Assembly: GCA_027294185.1 (NCBI GenBank)
Contig: JAPUME010000188.1
Location: 1-13,782 of the forward strand
Source of the DNA: Acidobacteriota bacterium
GTDB taxonomy: Bacteria; Acidobacteriota; Terriglobia; UBA7540; JAPUME01
DNA: 13,782 nt
Reading direction: 5' to 3'
Shown: positions 1 to 7,611 of the stretch, piece by piece
How the letters are laid out: each line of letters starts with the position of its first letter
Numbering within the stretch: the first letter of the stretch is position 1
Program-made: the position numbers and the translations under genes
The notes under the pieces: model-generated
Told to the model about the DNA's origin: nothing
What the model saw: only the letters and a program-made list of their open reading frames with translations
Databases searched by the model: none

Positions 1-620
1 ACGCTCGCCCGGGTCCCGAAGTATTCTTCATTGCGTTCCAGAATCACATTCCTGTCGGGAAGGGCGCTCACAAATCGATACGGGCCTGTCCCTATGGGCT
101 GTTGAGACATCTCCGGGCCCGAACCTTCCGGCACAATGCCGATGGCCCCGTTGATCAAAGAGACGGGAAAAAGGACGTAGGGTTCCCGTAGGCGAAAAAT
201 GACGGTATAGGCGTCGGGCGCTTCGATCCTTTCCACACGACGATACGGTCCTGCCTTGACGCTGGTAAGCGAGCCGTCGAGGAGACTATCGAAGGTGAAT
301 TTGACATCGGCTGAGGTCAGAGGCCGCCCGTCGTGAAAGCGTACGTCTCGGCGAAGATGGAATAGATAAGTGGAGGGGTCGGAACTCTCCCAGCTTTCGG
401 CAAGATCAGGTTTCAGTTCCAGGTTCCGGTCCCGCCGAAGGAGGCTGTTGAACACCATCTGGTTGATCCGTGCCGACTGAGCGTCGTTGCCGATGCGGGG
501 ATCAAGATTCGTGGGGCTCGATTCGATCAGAAAAACCAGCGTGCCGGGGTCCCGAGGGGTTTGGCAACCCGTCAAAAGGAGCAATGCGAGCAGCGCGATC
601 AGGTTAATACCTCGACGCAT
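1..620 (-). CDS. ABC transporter substrate-binding lipoprotein, SBP_bac_5 (oligopeptide) family, 3'-truncated by window edge
   Basis: Reading the minus strand from the ATG at 620 gives 206 open codons that run off the left edge. The start MRRGINLIALLALLLLTGCQ is a lipoprotein signal peptide: two Arg, a hydrophobic stretch, and the lipobox LTGC with the lipidated Cys at residue 19. The mature part has the hallmarks of the DppA/OppA/NikA family: an early NLDPR, NSLLRRD, the W-x-S-S-D...Y-x-F-x-LR-x-x-V-x-FHDG-x-P block, SADVKFTFDSL, and later IGTGPYRF. Such proteins capture peptides (sometimes nickel or sugars) outside the inner membrane for an ABC importer. The start overlaps the end of anmK by 17 bp, and a GGAAGG-type ribosome site sits about 6 bases upstream inside anmK, so the gene belongs to the mutS-nagZ-anmK operon. 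I infer, without proof, that it may bind murein peptides, as E. coli MppA does. The permease and ATPase genes are not visible. Confidence 0.9.
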   Translation of the reverse strand, partial: MRRGINLIALLALLLLTGCQTPRDPGTLVFLIESSPTNLDPRIGNDAQSARINQMVFNSLLRRDRNLELKPDLAESWESSDPSTYLFHLRRDVRFHDGRPLTSADVKFTFDSLLDGSLTSVKAGPYRRVERIEAPDAYTVIFRLREPYVLFPVSLINGAIGIVPEGSGPEMSQQPIGTGPYRFVSALPDRNVILERNEEYFGTRAS

Positions 621-1797
621 AGATGACCTTCCCGAGTATGGCCGGCCTTGTTGCGCCGGTGACCGCCGGCAGGTTTCCCGGCAATCCCTTTAGAGTTCTC
701 TCCGCCAGCAGGGCAAAGGCGATCGCTTCCTTGGCGTCCTCCGGGATGCCGAACTCGTGGGACTGCTGAAGGCGGGTTCCGGGCAGCATCTCCCCCAGGC
801 GACGCATCAGGTGCCGGTTGTGCGCGCCCCCGCCTGAGACGATCAGCCGGTCGACGGGCGTACGCGGCAGGACGAACCGCTTGAGCGCTTCCACGATGGT
901 TACGACGGTAAGTTCGGTGGCCGTCGCGATCAGGTCCTGTGAGCGATGCGAGGCCCCGGCTCTGAGAATTTTCCCTACGAAGTCTGCTCCGAACTGCTCC
1001 CGCCCGGCGCTTTTGGGAGGACGAAGACGGAGAAAGGAATGCGACAGGCACTTCTTTAGAACCTGTGGGATTACGAATCCATGAGAAGCGATGCGTCCGT
1101 TGCGGTCAAAATTCTGCTTGCCTCGGGTGTGGCGGCGAACCAGTGCGTCGATCACCATGTTGCCCGGACCGGTGTCGAATCCGACGACATCCTCCTGCCT
1201 GCCGCCGCGGGGAATTACGGTGATATTGGCGATGCCTCCGATGTTTAATGCGACCGTCCCCAGGCGCGCGTGTGCGAACAGCAGGTAATCGACCAGGGGC
1301 ACAAGCGGCGCGCCTTGGCCTCCCAGTCCCATATCGGTGGGGCGAAAATCGGCGACGGTGGTCACCCCGCACCGTGCGGCAATCAGGCTGGGTTCTCCAA
1401 GCTGCAAAGTAGACGCCGGGTGCCTTGGGCCCTTCCTGCCACCGCTAGGACGGCCCTGATGGAAAACGGTCTGGCCGTGAGAGCCGATGCAGTGGAGAGA
1501 AGAGAGCTTTACCCTCTGGCGGCGACAAAGGCGCTCGACGGCCCGGCCGAAGAGGGCTCCCAGGCGAAAGTTGATTTCACTCAGAGCAGCCGTCGAGACC
1601 GCTTCTCCTCCGGCCAACTGCAGGAGTTGACGCCGCAGACGGGCCGGGTAGGGAAAGGTGTGAAAGGCCAGCAAATCCACCCGTGGGCGTCCGGCCTGTC
1701 CTGAAATCCGCACCAGTGCGGCATCGATGCCGTCGAGAGAGGTACCGGAGATCAATCCCACGGCCAGGCGGCCACCTCTTTTACCAGCCGACGGCAT
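604..1797 (-). CDS. anmK: Anhydro-N-acetylmuramic acid kinase
   Basis: This 397-residue protein has the length usual for AnmK. The enzyme hydrolyses the 1,6-anhydro ring of anhydro-MurNAc and phosphorylates the sugar with ATP, giving MurNAc-6-phosphate in the cytoplasm. Visible family motifs, in order, are GLISGTSLDGID (residues 14-25, phosphate-binding loop), GSHGQT (about 105-110), VADFRPTDMGLGGQGAPLVP (about 148-167), NIGGIANIT (185-193), GFDTGPGN (206-213, with Asp208 at the position of the proposed catalytic base of the family) and SGGGAHN near the C-terminus. The ATG at 1797 is preceded by AGAGG nine bases upstream and overlaps the nagZ end by 17 bp. NagZ makes its substrate from GlcNAc-anhydroMurNAc, so the two are consecutive pathway steps in one operon. 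MurQ, the next enzyme, is not in the window. Confidence 0.96.
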   Translation of the reverse strand: MPSAGKRGGRLAVGLISGTSLDGIDAALVRISGQAGRPRVDLLAFHTFPYPARLRRQLLQLAGGEAVSTAALSEINFRLGALFGRAVERLCRRQRVKLSSLHCIGSHGQTVFHQGRPSGGRKGPRHPASTLQLGEPSLIAARCGVTTVADFRPTDMGLGGQGAPLVPLVDYLLFAHARLGTVALNIGGIANITVIPRGGRQEDVVGFDTGPGNMVIDALVRRHTRGKQNFDRNGRIASHGFVIPQVLKKCLSHSFLRLRPPKSAGREQFGADFVGKILRAGASHRSQDLIATATELTVVTIVEALKRFVLPRTPVDRLIVSGGGAHNRHLMRRLGEMLPGTRLQQSHEFGIPEDAKEAIAFALLAERTLKGLPGNLPAVTGATRPAILGKVIYASRY

Positions 1798-2881
1798 GGA
1801 GTTTAACCTCTGCTTCCTGAACCTGTTCCGAGAATTGCCTGAACCTTTGCGTTAATTTTGCGAACTCGTTTGCATTGAAAGACGCAGGAGGTGCGTCCAG
1901 CCCTCGTCTTAGGCGGGCGATTCTTGCACGGCTCTCCTTGAGTCTCTCGAGGTCGAGGCTTCCCTTGGAGGCAGCCTTCTCCAAGCCTGTCATAATCTCA
2001 TGAAGGGAGCGCTCCCGGCTGCTCACAATCAACAGATCGCATCCTGCTTCGAGCGCCCTCACTCCGATTTCCCGCAGAGGGACACTGTCGGTAATCGCGC
2101 CCATTTCCAGGTCGTCGGTGACCACTAATCCTTGATAGTTCATCTTTTGGCGCAGCAGGTCCCTGATGATCCTGCTCGAAAGGGAAGCGGGAACCGGGGT
2201 CTGGAAATCGTAAGCCTTGTAGCAGGCGTGGCCCACCAACACCAGGGGCAGCAACTTCGACAGCCGGCGGTAAGGAACCAGGTCCTGTTGCCAGAGCCCC
2301 ACCATGGGCTCATCGACAAGAGGAAGATGGAAGTGGGTATCGGCCCCTGCCTTGCCCAGTCCCGGAAAATGCTTTCCACAAGGGAGGATGCGGTGGCGTT
2401 TCAGCCCTTCGATGAACGATCGCGCAAATTCGGTTACCTGGGTTGGGTCATCTCCGAACGTCCTTTGGGCAAGTGCCTCTCGGGAGGTGTGAGTGCGGAG
2501 GTCGAGGACGGGCGCGAAGTCCAGATTGAAACCGAGCAGTCGCAGGGCGGTGCCGATCAAATCGCCCTGTTGATGGGCGAGCGAGGGCTTCCCGGTCCGT
2601 GCCACACTTTCGGCGGAAGGCAGGGGAGGCAGGAACTTTTTCAGGCGGTCGACGGTTCCTCCTTCCTCATCGATCGAAAGGAAAGGCCGGTGGGGAAGAT
2701 GAGCGTAGAGGTCTCGAACGAGCTGAGCGGTCTGTTCCGCCGTGCGCAGGTTGCGGGCGAAGAGGATGACGCCGGCGGGGCGGTAGGTGTCCAGAAGTTT
2801 CCGGACTGAGTTGTCAACCTGCTCGGCTTCAAAACCGATAATCAGGTGCTGGCCGAGCGTTTCCATGAGGGATGTATTCAT
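1781..2881 (-). CDS. nagZ: Beta-N-acetylhexosaminidase, glycoside hydrolase family 3, NagZ-type
   Basis: This 366-residue single-domain GH3 enzyme has no signal peptide, so it is probably cytoplasmic. NagZ cuts GlcNAc from GlcNAc-anhydroMurNAc(-peptide) during peptidoglycan recycling. Motifs: IDEEGG (70-75), the substrate-binding LGFNLDFAPVLDL (116-128), GKHFPGLG (169-176), the Asp-x-His dyad D181-T-H183 that acts as general acid/base in NagZ, and VVTDDLEMGAI (253-263), whose first Asp (D256) is the expected nucleophile. GKHFPGLG has Leu where most NagZ proteins have His (KHFPGHG); the DTH dyad is intact, so activity is still expected. The ATG at 2881 shares ATGA with the mutS stop, a sign of translational coupling, and anmK overlaps the 3' end. 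It could instead act on other beta-GlcNAc substrates, but the anmK neighbour argues for the recycling role. Confidence 0.95.
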   Translation of the reverse strand: MNTSLMETLGQHLIIGFEAEQVDNSVRKLLDTYRPAGVILFARNLRTAEQTAQLVRDLYAHLPHRPFLSIDEEGGTVDRLKKFLPPLPSAESVARTGKPSLAHQQGDLIGTALRLLGFNLDFAPVLDLRTHTSREALAQRTFGDDPTQVTEFARSFIEGLKRHRILPCGKHFPGLGKAGADTHFHLPLVDEPMVGLWQQDLVPYRRLSKLLPLVLVGHACYKAYDFQTPVPASLSSRIIRDLLRQKMNYQGLVVTDDLEMGAITDSVPLREIGVRALEAGCDLLIVSSRERSLHEIMTGLEKAASKGSLDLERLKESRARIARLRRGLDAPPASFNANEFAKLTQRFRQFSEQVQEAEVKLHAVGW

Positions 2882-5571
2882 GAACCGATCTGCTTTTTCA
2901 GTTGCGCCAGAAGATTGAGCGCGTCAAGTGGTTTCAGGTTGTCGAGGTCCGCGTCTTCGAGTGCCTTAATGACTTCGTGGTTGAGAGGTGTGAAGATCGT
3001 GAGCTGTACCGGCCCGCGGGATTTCCCCTCGCCTTCTTCGGAGGATGCGGCGAGATGTTCGCTCAGGTTGCGCTCGCTCTGCTCATGGCGCGCCAGGATT
3101 TCCCTTGCCCGCTCGATGACCTTGGGTGGAAGGCCCGCCAGACGCGCCACGTCGATGCCGTAGCTCTTGTCGGCGCTTCCGGGGGCTACCTTGCGGAGAA
3201 AGAGAATACCGCTTTCGGTCTCTTTCACCGTGACGTGGTAGTTGCGGACGCCAGGCAGAAGCTCCCCCAGTTCCGTCAACTCGTGGTAGTGAGTGGCGAA
3301 AAGCGTCTTGGCCCGGACCTCAGTGAGCAGATGTTCGACAACGGCCCAGGCCAGGGAAAGCCCGTCGAAGGTCGCCGTACCCCGGCCCACCTCATCCAGC
3401 AGAATCAGGCTGTGGCGCGTCGCCGTGTTGACGATGCCGGCCGTTTCGGTCATCTCCACCATGAAAGTCGAGCGGCCGCGGGCCAGATTGTCTGAAGCGC
3501 CGATGCGCGTATAGATGCGGTCGAAAATCGGCAGCACAGCCTTTCTGGCCGGAACGAAGCTCCCCATCTGCGCCATCAAGGCAATCAGGGCCGCCTGGCG
3601 AAGGTAGGTGGACTTGCCCCCCATGTTGGGACCGGTGACCAGCAGAATTCGATCGCTTCCGGAATTCATGTAAAGATCGTTGGGAGTGAATTTGCCGCCG
3701 CGGTCCGTCTCCTCCAGGCGTTCTACAATCGGGTGACGAGCTTCCGCAAGCATGAGTTCGTCTTTCTCGTCGCTGGAAAATTCAGGGCGATGGTAATCCC
3801 TGGTTGCCGCAAGGAAGGCGAAGCAGGCAAGCAGATCAAGTCGCGCCAGCGACTGAGCCGTGCGGCGAATCCGAGGGGCGTGGCCGGCGACCTGGTTTCT
3901 AATCTTGACAAAAAGTTCCTGATCCAGCGTGCGGATCTTTTCTTCCGCATCGAGGACCTTTGCTTCGTAGTCTTTGAGTTCCGGCGTGGTGAAGCGCTCG
4001 GCATTGACCAGAGTCTGCTTCCGTTCGTAGTCGTCAGGGGCCAGGTGGGTATTGGTTTTGGAGATTTCAATGTAGTAGCCGAAGACGTTGTTGAAGCGAA
4101 CTTTGAGCGAACCGATGCCGGTCCTTTTACGCTCGCGTTGTTCAATGGCGGCGATATGTTGCCGGGAGTTCCGGCTCAACTCGCGTAGCTCGTCGAGCGG
4201 GGGATGGTAGCCGGGGCGAATCAGGCGGCCTTCGGTCAGTTGCGCGGGAGCTTCCGGATGAATGGCCTCTTCAAGCAGTTGGTAAACATCATCCAGAGGA
4301 TCGATCGCTTGAAAGAGCTCCTTAAGACGAACGGCGCTAAAGGGTTCCACGAGGCTCCTGATTTCAGGCAGAAGCTCAAAGGAGGATTTCAGTCCCAGCA
4401 GGTCGCGGCCGTGAGCGGTTCCCAGAGCGACTTTGCTCAACAAGCGTTCCAGGTCTTGCACCCGCGAAAGAGTCGCACGAATCTTCTCGCGGCCGATGGT
4501 CGAGCCGGTGAGCTCCTCCACCGCATCCAGTCGGGCGGTAAGCTCGGAGGGGTCGAGCGAGGGGTGCAGAATCGAGTCCCGGAGCAGGCGCGATCCCATT
4601 GAAGTTACGCATTGATCCATGGATCCTGAAAGAGTTGTTTCCGGCGAATTGCCGAACATCGGCTCGAGCATCTCGAGGTTGCGAAGGGTAACGGGGTCGA
4701 GCAGCAGGCAATCCTGTTGGTGGTAAAATTTGAGATGGTCCAGGGGGGCGAGCGCGGCTCGTTGAGTTTCCCGCACATAATGGATGATCGCTCCGGCGGC
4801 GGCCAGTGCCGGTGGTCGACCGTCCAGTCCCAGGCCGGTAAGGTCGGCCACGCCGAGCTGTTCACGCAAGATTCGACGGCAGTAGTCGGGCTCGAAGACC
4901 CATTCGTCCAGATAGGTTGGGACGGGGAGGTGATAGCCCTGTTGGGAGTTTCCGTCTGTTGAGGCCTGTTCCTTGCTCGATTGAGTTGCCTGACCGCGCG
5001 ACAGCAGGACTTCGCGGGGGCGCATCCGTTCCAGTTCGTCGTTGAGATTCGCCGCCGCATCGGGACCGGAAAATTCGGTGACCCGAAAATCTCCCGTAGA
5101 GAGATCAGCCAGCGCCAGGGCTACGGATTCTCCCTTGCGTGCAATGGCGCCGAGGTAGTTGTTTTCACGGGCGCTTGCAATTCCGGCATCGATGGCGGTT
5201 CCGGGCGTGACGACGCGCGTGACCTCGCGCTTCACAAGTGTTTTGGCTAGTTTCGCGTCCTCCACCTGATCACAGATGGCGACACGGTAGCCTTTGCGAA
5301 TCAGCTTATTCACGTATCCTTCGGCCGCGTGGTAGGGAACGCCGCACATAGGGATGGCGACGCCTTTCTCCTTGTTGCGCGAGGTCAGAGTAATTTCGAG
5401 TTCTCGTGCTGCGGTGACCGCATCCTCATAGAAGAGTTCATAAAAGTCACCCAGCCGGAAAAAAAGGAGAGTCTCCGGGTAGCGCTGCTTGATGCTCCCG
5501 TACTGGCGCATCAAAGGAGTGGAGGGAGTCGAAGGACCGGATGGAGTTGGCGGACGGGACGGTTTGCTCAT
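2878..5571 (-). CDS. mutS: DNA mismatch repair protein MutS
   Basis: MutS recognises mispaired and small looped DNA and, as an ATP-driven clamp, recruits MutL. From the ATG at 5571 the product is 897 residues, slightly longer than typical MutS (about 850), with a Ser/Pro-rich N-terminal tail of roughly 20 residues. Motifs: GDFYELFYEDA near residue 41, whose Phe43-x-Glu45 is the mismatch-wedging pair; Walker A GPNMGGKST near 647-655; Walker B with the MutS signature ILLDEVGRGT near 722-732; and FATHYHEL shortly after. The frame stays open to an ATG at 5640, but a good promoter (5593-5621) lies inside that extension, and MSKPSRP... is the first start after it, so I prefer 5571. The extension also resembles no MutS. 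It heads the operon mutS-nagZ-anmK-binding protein and diverges from tsaB. The unusual partner choice (repair plus wall recycling) may be only positional. Confidence 0.97.
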   Translation of the reverse strand: MSKPSRPPTPSGPSTPSTPLMRQYGSIKQRYPETLLFFRLGDFYELFYEDAVTAARELEITLTSRNKEKGVAIPMCGVPYHAAEGYVNKLIRKGYRVAICDQVEDAKLAKTLVKREVTRVVTPGTAIDAGIASARENNYLGAIARKGESVALALADLSTGDFRVTEFSGPDAAANLNDELERMRPREVLLSRGQATQSSKEQASTDGNSQQGYHLPVPTYLDEWVFEPDYCRRILREQLGVADLTGLGLDGRPPALAAAGAIIHYVRETQRAALAPLDHLKFYHQQDCLLLDPVTLRNLEMLEPMFGNSPETTLSGSMDQCVTSMGSRLLRDSILHPSLDPSELTARLDAVEELTGSTIGREKIRATLSRVQDLERLLSKVALGTAHGRDLLGLKSSFELLPEIRSLVEPFSAVRLKELFQAIDPLDDVYQLLEEAIHPEAPAQLTEGRLIRPGYHPPLDELRELSRNSRQHIAAIEQRERKRTGIGSLKVRFNNVFGYYIEISKTNTHLAPDDYERKQTLVNAERFTTPELKDYEAKVLDAEEKIRTLDQELFVKIRNQVAGHAPRIRRTAQSLARLDLLACFAFLAATRDYHRPEFSSDEKDELMLAEARHPIVERLEETDRGGKFTPNDLYMNSGSDRILLVTGPNMGGKSTYLRQAALIALMAQMGSFVPARKAVLPIFDRIYTRIGASDNLARGRSTFMVEMTETAGIVNTATRHSLILLDEVGRGTATFDGLSLAWAVVEHLLTEVRAKTLFATHYHELTELGELLPGVRNYHVTVKETESGILFLRKVAPGSADKSYGIDVARLAGLPPKVIERAREILARHEQSERNLSEHLAASSEEGEGKSRGPVQLTIFTPLNHEVIKALEDADLDNLKPLDALNLLAQLKKQIGS

Positions 5572-5592
5572 ATTGGAAAAACCTGGAGGGTC

Positions 5593-5621
5593 ATTATCAA
5601 ACGCGGCGAGGGTTTTGTAAA
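5593..5621 (-). promoter_or_regulatory. Promoter of the mutS operon (sigma70 type)
   Basis: On the minus strand, TTTACA (5621-5616, 5 of 6 to TTGACA), a 17-base spacer, and GATAAT (5598-5593, 5 of 6 to TATAAT). Initiation would fall near 5586, leaving a leader of about 15 bases before the ATG at 5571. The leader has only a weak AGG ribosome site. The position favours the 5571 start over the upstream ATG at 5640. Confidence 0.6.
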
Positions 5622-5688
5622 CGTCTTCTCGCCATATCATTTCGGGCGCATCAGTTCTGCCCGGGCCGAGTGCAGCAACAGGCAGCGT

Positions 5689-5716
5689 TTGCGTCTCCTT
5701 CCGTTTTTCCTGTAAT
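5689..5716 (+). promoter_or_regulatory. Possible tsaB promoter
   Basis: TTGCGT (5689-5694), a 16-base spacer and TGTAAT (5711-5716, 5 of 6 to TATAAT). The expected start of transcription (about 5723) sits almost on the ribosome site GGAGAAG at 5724-5730, so the leader would be unusually short. The -35 match is only 3 of 6, so this is a tentative call. Confidence 0.3.
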
Positions 5717-5732
5717 CTGGAACGGAGAAGCC

Positions 5733-6437
5733 GTGAGAGTACTGGGAATCGATACTACATCAAAGCAGGGGAGTCTCGCCTGGATCGAGGAAGGAGAGAC
5801 TCCGGTAACGGTAAGCTTTGAGGGCGGGCAGAAGCATTCCCTGCATCTGTTCGGCGCGGTGGAGCGCTTGCTGCGGGAGCGGAACCGAAGCCTCGCCGAG
5901 ATTGACCTTTTTGGAGTGGCCACGGGCCCCGGATCGTTCACAGGCATCCGAGTCGGTCTGGCGGCGGTAAAGGGTTGGGCGGAGACACTCCAGAAACCGG
6001 TTGCGGGCATCTCTGTCCTGGAAGCGATGGTGGCTTTGGGGAATCCCCCAACGCCCTGGGCTGTTCCCGTTGTAAACGGAGGGCGAGGCGAGTTGTACGT
6101 CGCTTTTTTTCGTTCCCTCGCCGCTGGGAGCAGATTTCAAATGGAGGGAGAGGCGACGGTCATTTCAGATGAGGATTTCCCCGCCAGATTGCGGGAGAAG
6201 TTTTCCAGACAAGATGATGCCACGCTACTCACCCGAGCTGACCAGGACCTGGGAGCGACGCTGAATCGCATTGGGTGCGAAGGTTTTTTGCGGCAAGAAA
6301 TTCGTCGGCCACTTGCCCCGGCCGTTGCAGCCCTTGCCGCCGAGGGGGTGGAAGGGCGAAGAGTTGGCCCGGCGGAGGAGTTGCGGGCGTTTTACATTCG
6401 CCGCCCTGACGCCGAGCTCCACTGGAAGGAGGATTGA
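5733..6437 (+). CDS. tsaB: tRNA N6-threonylcarbamoyladenosine biosynthesis protein TsaB
   Basis: TsaB is the non-catalytic partner of TsaD and, with TsaE, helps transfer the threonylcarbamoyl group to A37 of ANN-decoding tRNAs. I chose the GTG at 5733 because the ribosome site GGAGAAG lies just before it and the protein then begins MRVLGIDTTS, the usual start of the family's ASKHA fold. No convincing homology precedes it, although the frame is open upstream to 5541. The length of 234 residues is normal for TsaB. The signature ATGPGSFTGIRVGLAAVKGW is at residues 63-82, followed by PVAGISVLEAMV. The C-terminal part is divergent, as usual in the family. It diverges from mutS. The next gene is 184 bp away, with a possible terminator between, so tsaB may be monocistronic; tsaD and tsaE are not here. 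Confidence 0.94.
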   Translation: MRVLGIDTTSKQGSLAWIEEGETPVTVSFEGGQKHSLHLFGAVERLLRERNRSLAEIDLFGVATGPGSFTGIRVGLAAVKGWAETLQKPVAGISVLEAMVALGNPPTPWAVPVVNGGRGELYVAFFRSLAAGSRFQMEGEATVISDEDFPARLREKFSRQDDATLLTRADQDLGATLNRIGCEGFLRQEIRRPLAPAVAALAAEGVEGRRVGPAEELRAFYIRRPDAELHWKED

Positions 6438-6448
6438 AACCGTTTGCT

Positions 6449-6489
6449 GAGACCGGGTGAATCGCGATCCTTGCCGGTTTCGGTCTTTT
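6449..6489 (+). terminator. Possible rho-independent terminator after tsaB
   Basis: GAGACCGG (6449-6456) can pair with CCGGTTTC (6474-6481) over 8 pairs, one a G-U, across a 17-base loop. GGTCTTTTC follows, with four T at 6486-6489. An alternative pairing, GAAACCG (6436-6442) with CGGTTTC (6475-6481), starts at the tsaB stop. The T-run is short and the loop long, so this is moderate evidence only. Confidence 0.35.
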
Positions 6490-6621
6490 CAGTGTCCTGT
6501 AAGTCGTGTGTTTTCAGCGGCCTCGAAGAGGCAATGGCCTTGTTGGTTTTCGGTTGAATTGGATTCCGACGATATGCTAACGTCTTGCTGGAATCTTCCC
6601 AATGTCAAGGAGGTCACGGTC

Positions 6622-6846
6622 ATGAGCACTCCCTCTGAAACGATCCAGGAACAGTTGTTGGCCACCAACGATCAGTATCGTCGCTTGAAGGCCGATCACT
6701 TCCGCTACGGTGAGAAGTTGGAGCATTTGGCCAGTAAAGGTTTTCTGACTGAGGAAGAGAGGGTCCAGGAGAAAACTCTAAAGAAGTTGAAGCTCCAGGT
6801 GAAGGACCAGATGGAGCAACTGGTACAGCAGCAGAAGACTGGTTAG
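6622..6846 (+). CDS. Small DUF465 (YdcH-like) coiled-coil protein
   Basis: This 74-residue acidic/basic helical protein begins MSTPSETIQEQLL at the ATG at 6622, preceded by a strong AAGGAGGT ribosome site (6607-6614). The ORF extends upstream to 6457, but that part lacks such a site and its sequence is not helical, so I reject the longer form. The pattern Y-x-x-L-K-x-x-H-x-x-Y-x-x-x-L-x-x-L-x-x-K (residues about 18-38), then LTEEE and a second helix of K-x-L-K-x-x-K-L-x-x-K-D, fits DUF465/YdcH: two helices forming a hairpin or coiled coil. The molecular role of this family is unknown to me. It sits alone between tsaB and psd with gaps on both sides (184 and 122 bp), so probably has its own transcript, though I found no good promoter. 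Confidence 0.72.
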   Translation: MSTPSETIQEQLLATNDQYRRLKADHFRYGEKLEHLASKGFLTEEERVQEKTLKKLKLQVKDQMEQLVQQQKTG

Positions 6847-6968
6847 CGGCGCTCCCATCGGCTGCAGTAAACTGATATCTGGACGGGTTCAGAGGGCCCC
6901 AGGAAGCTAGCGGGTAACTTTTTCGCCTCGCCGGGCGTGGCACTCCCCGCAATCCATTTAAGTTTTCA

Positions 6969-7583
6969 ATGGTCAAAGAAGGGTACTGGTACGGATTGCC
7001 GCTGGTTTTGCTTGCCGGAGGGTTGCTGGGGCTCAAACTATATGTTCCGGCAGTGGGCGCCGTGGTATTGGCGGTGCTGGTCTTGAATTTCTTCCGGGAC
7101 CCGAATCGAACCATTCCTGCCGATTCTGCATGTCTGGTTTCTCCCGCCGACGGACGCACGCAAGAGGTGGTCGAAGAGGAATTCGACGGACGAAGATGGC
7201 AGAGGATAAGCATTTTTATGTCCCCTCTGGACGTGCATGTAAATCGATCTCCACTGAAAGGGGCGATTGTCGCCGTGGAGTATCGCAAAGGGAGTTTCCA
7301 CCCCGCCATGCGTCCCGAAGCTTCGCTGGAGAATGAGCAGAACGTCGTTACTATTTGCGGGGAACGGACAACGGTTGTCGTCCGGCAAATCGCCGGGTTG
7401 GTGGCCCGGCGCATCGTTTTCTGGAAGCGGAAGGGGGATACGCTTCAGAGGGGCGAACGGTTCGGATTGATCAAGTTTGGCTCGCGAGTGGATATTCTTA
7501 TGGAACCCGGAATTGAGATTCTCGTAAAACCGGGTGACCGCGTGCGAGCCGGGAGCAGTATTCTTGCCATTCATCACCCGTAG
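6969..7583 (+). CDS. psd: Phosphatidylserine decarboxylase proenzyme, short (archaeal-type) form
   Basis: Psd converts phosphatidylserine to phosphatidylethanolamine using a pyruvoyl group that it makes from its own serine. This 204-residue protein matches the short form of the family. Two membrane-spanning stretches fill residues 8-40. They are followed by FFRDPNRTIP (41-50), LVSPADGR (56-63), the conserved FMSPLDVHVNRSP (83-95) with its His, YRKGSFHPA (105-113), and KFGSRVD (169-175), where self-cleavage between Gly171 and Ser172 would give the beta and alpha chains. There is no obvious ribosome site before the ATG at 6969, but this start gives the expected N-terminus. pssA begins 28 bp downstream, so the two enzymes of phosphatidylethanolamine synthesis are paired in one operon, with the second enzyme encoded first. 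Confidence 0.94.
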   Translation: MVKEGYWYGLPLVLLAGGLLGLKLYVPAVGAVVLAVLVLNFFRDPNRTIPADSACLVSPADGRTQEVVEEEFDGRRWQRISIFMSPLDVHVNRSPLKGAIVAVEYRKGSFHPAMRPEASLENEQNVVTICGERTTVVVRQIAGLVARRIVFWKRKGDTLQRGERFGLIKFGSRVDILMEPGIEILVKPGDRVRAGSSILAIHHP

Positions 7584-7611
7584 TAACCCCCGGGAGCATC
7601 CCCGGCGGCAC

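Noticed and set aside
604..1797. The two identical 17-bp overlaps (nagZ-anmK and anmK-binding protein) as a designed signal
   Set aside because: The overlapping sequences are unrelated; equal length is probably coincidence.
2132..2809. 225-residue plus-strand frame inside nagZ
   Set aside because: Antisense shadow of a gene with intact catalytic motifs; no ribosome site or family likeness.
6555..6582. TTGAAT with TATGCT or GCTAAC as a promoter for the DUF465 gene
   Set aside because: Spacer of 13 bases with TATGCT, or only 3 of 6 matches with GCTAAC at 16 bases; neither is convincing.
6620..7414. 264-residue minus-strand frame across the DUF465 gene and psd
   Set aside because: Ser/Pro/Thr-rich shadow translation with no recognisable motif; both plus-strand genes are well supported.
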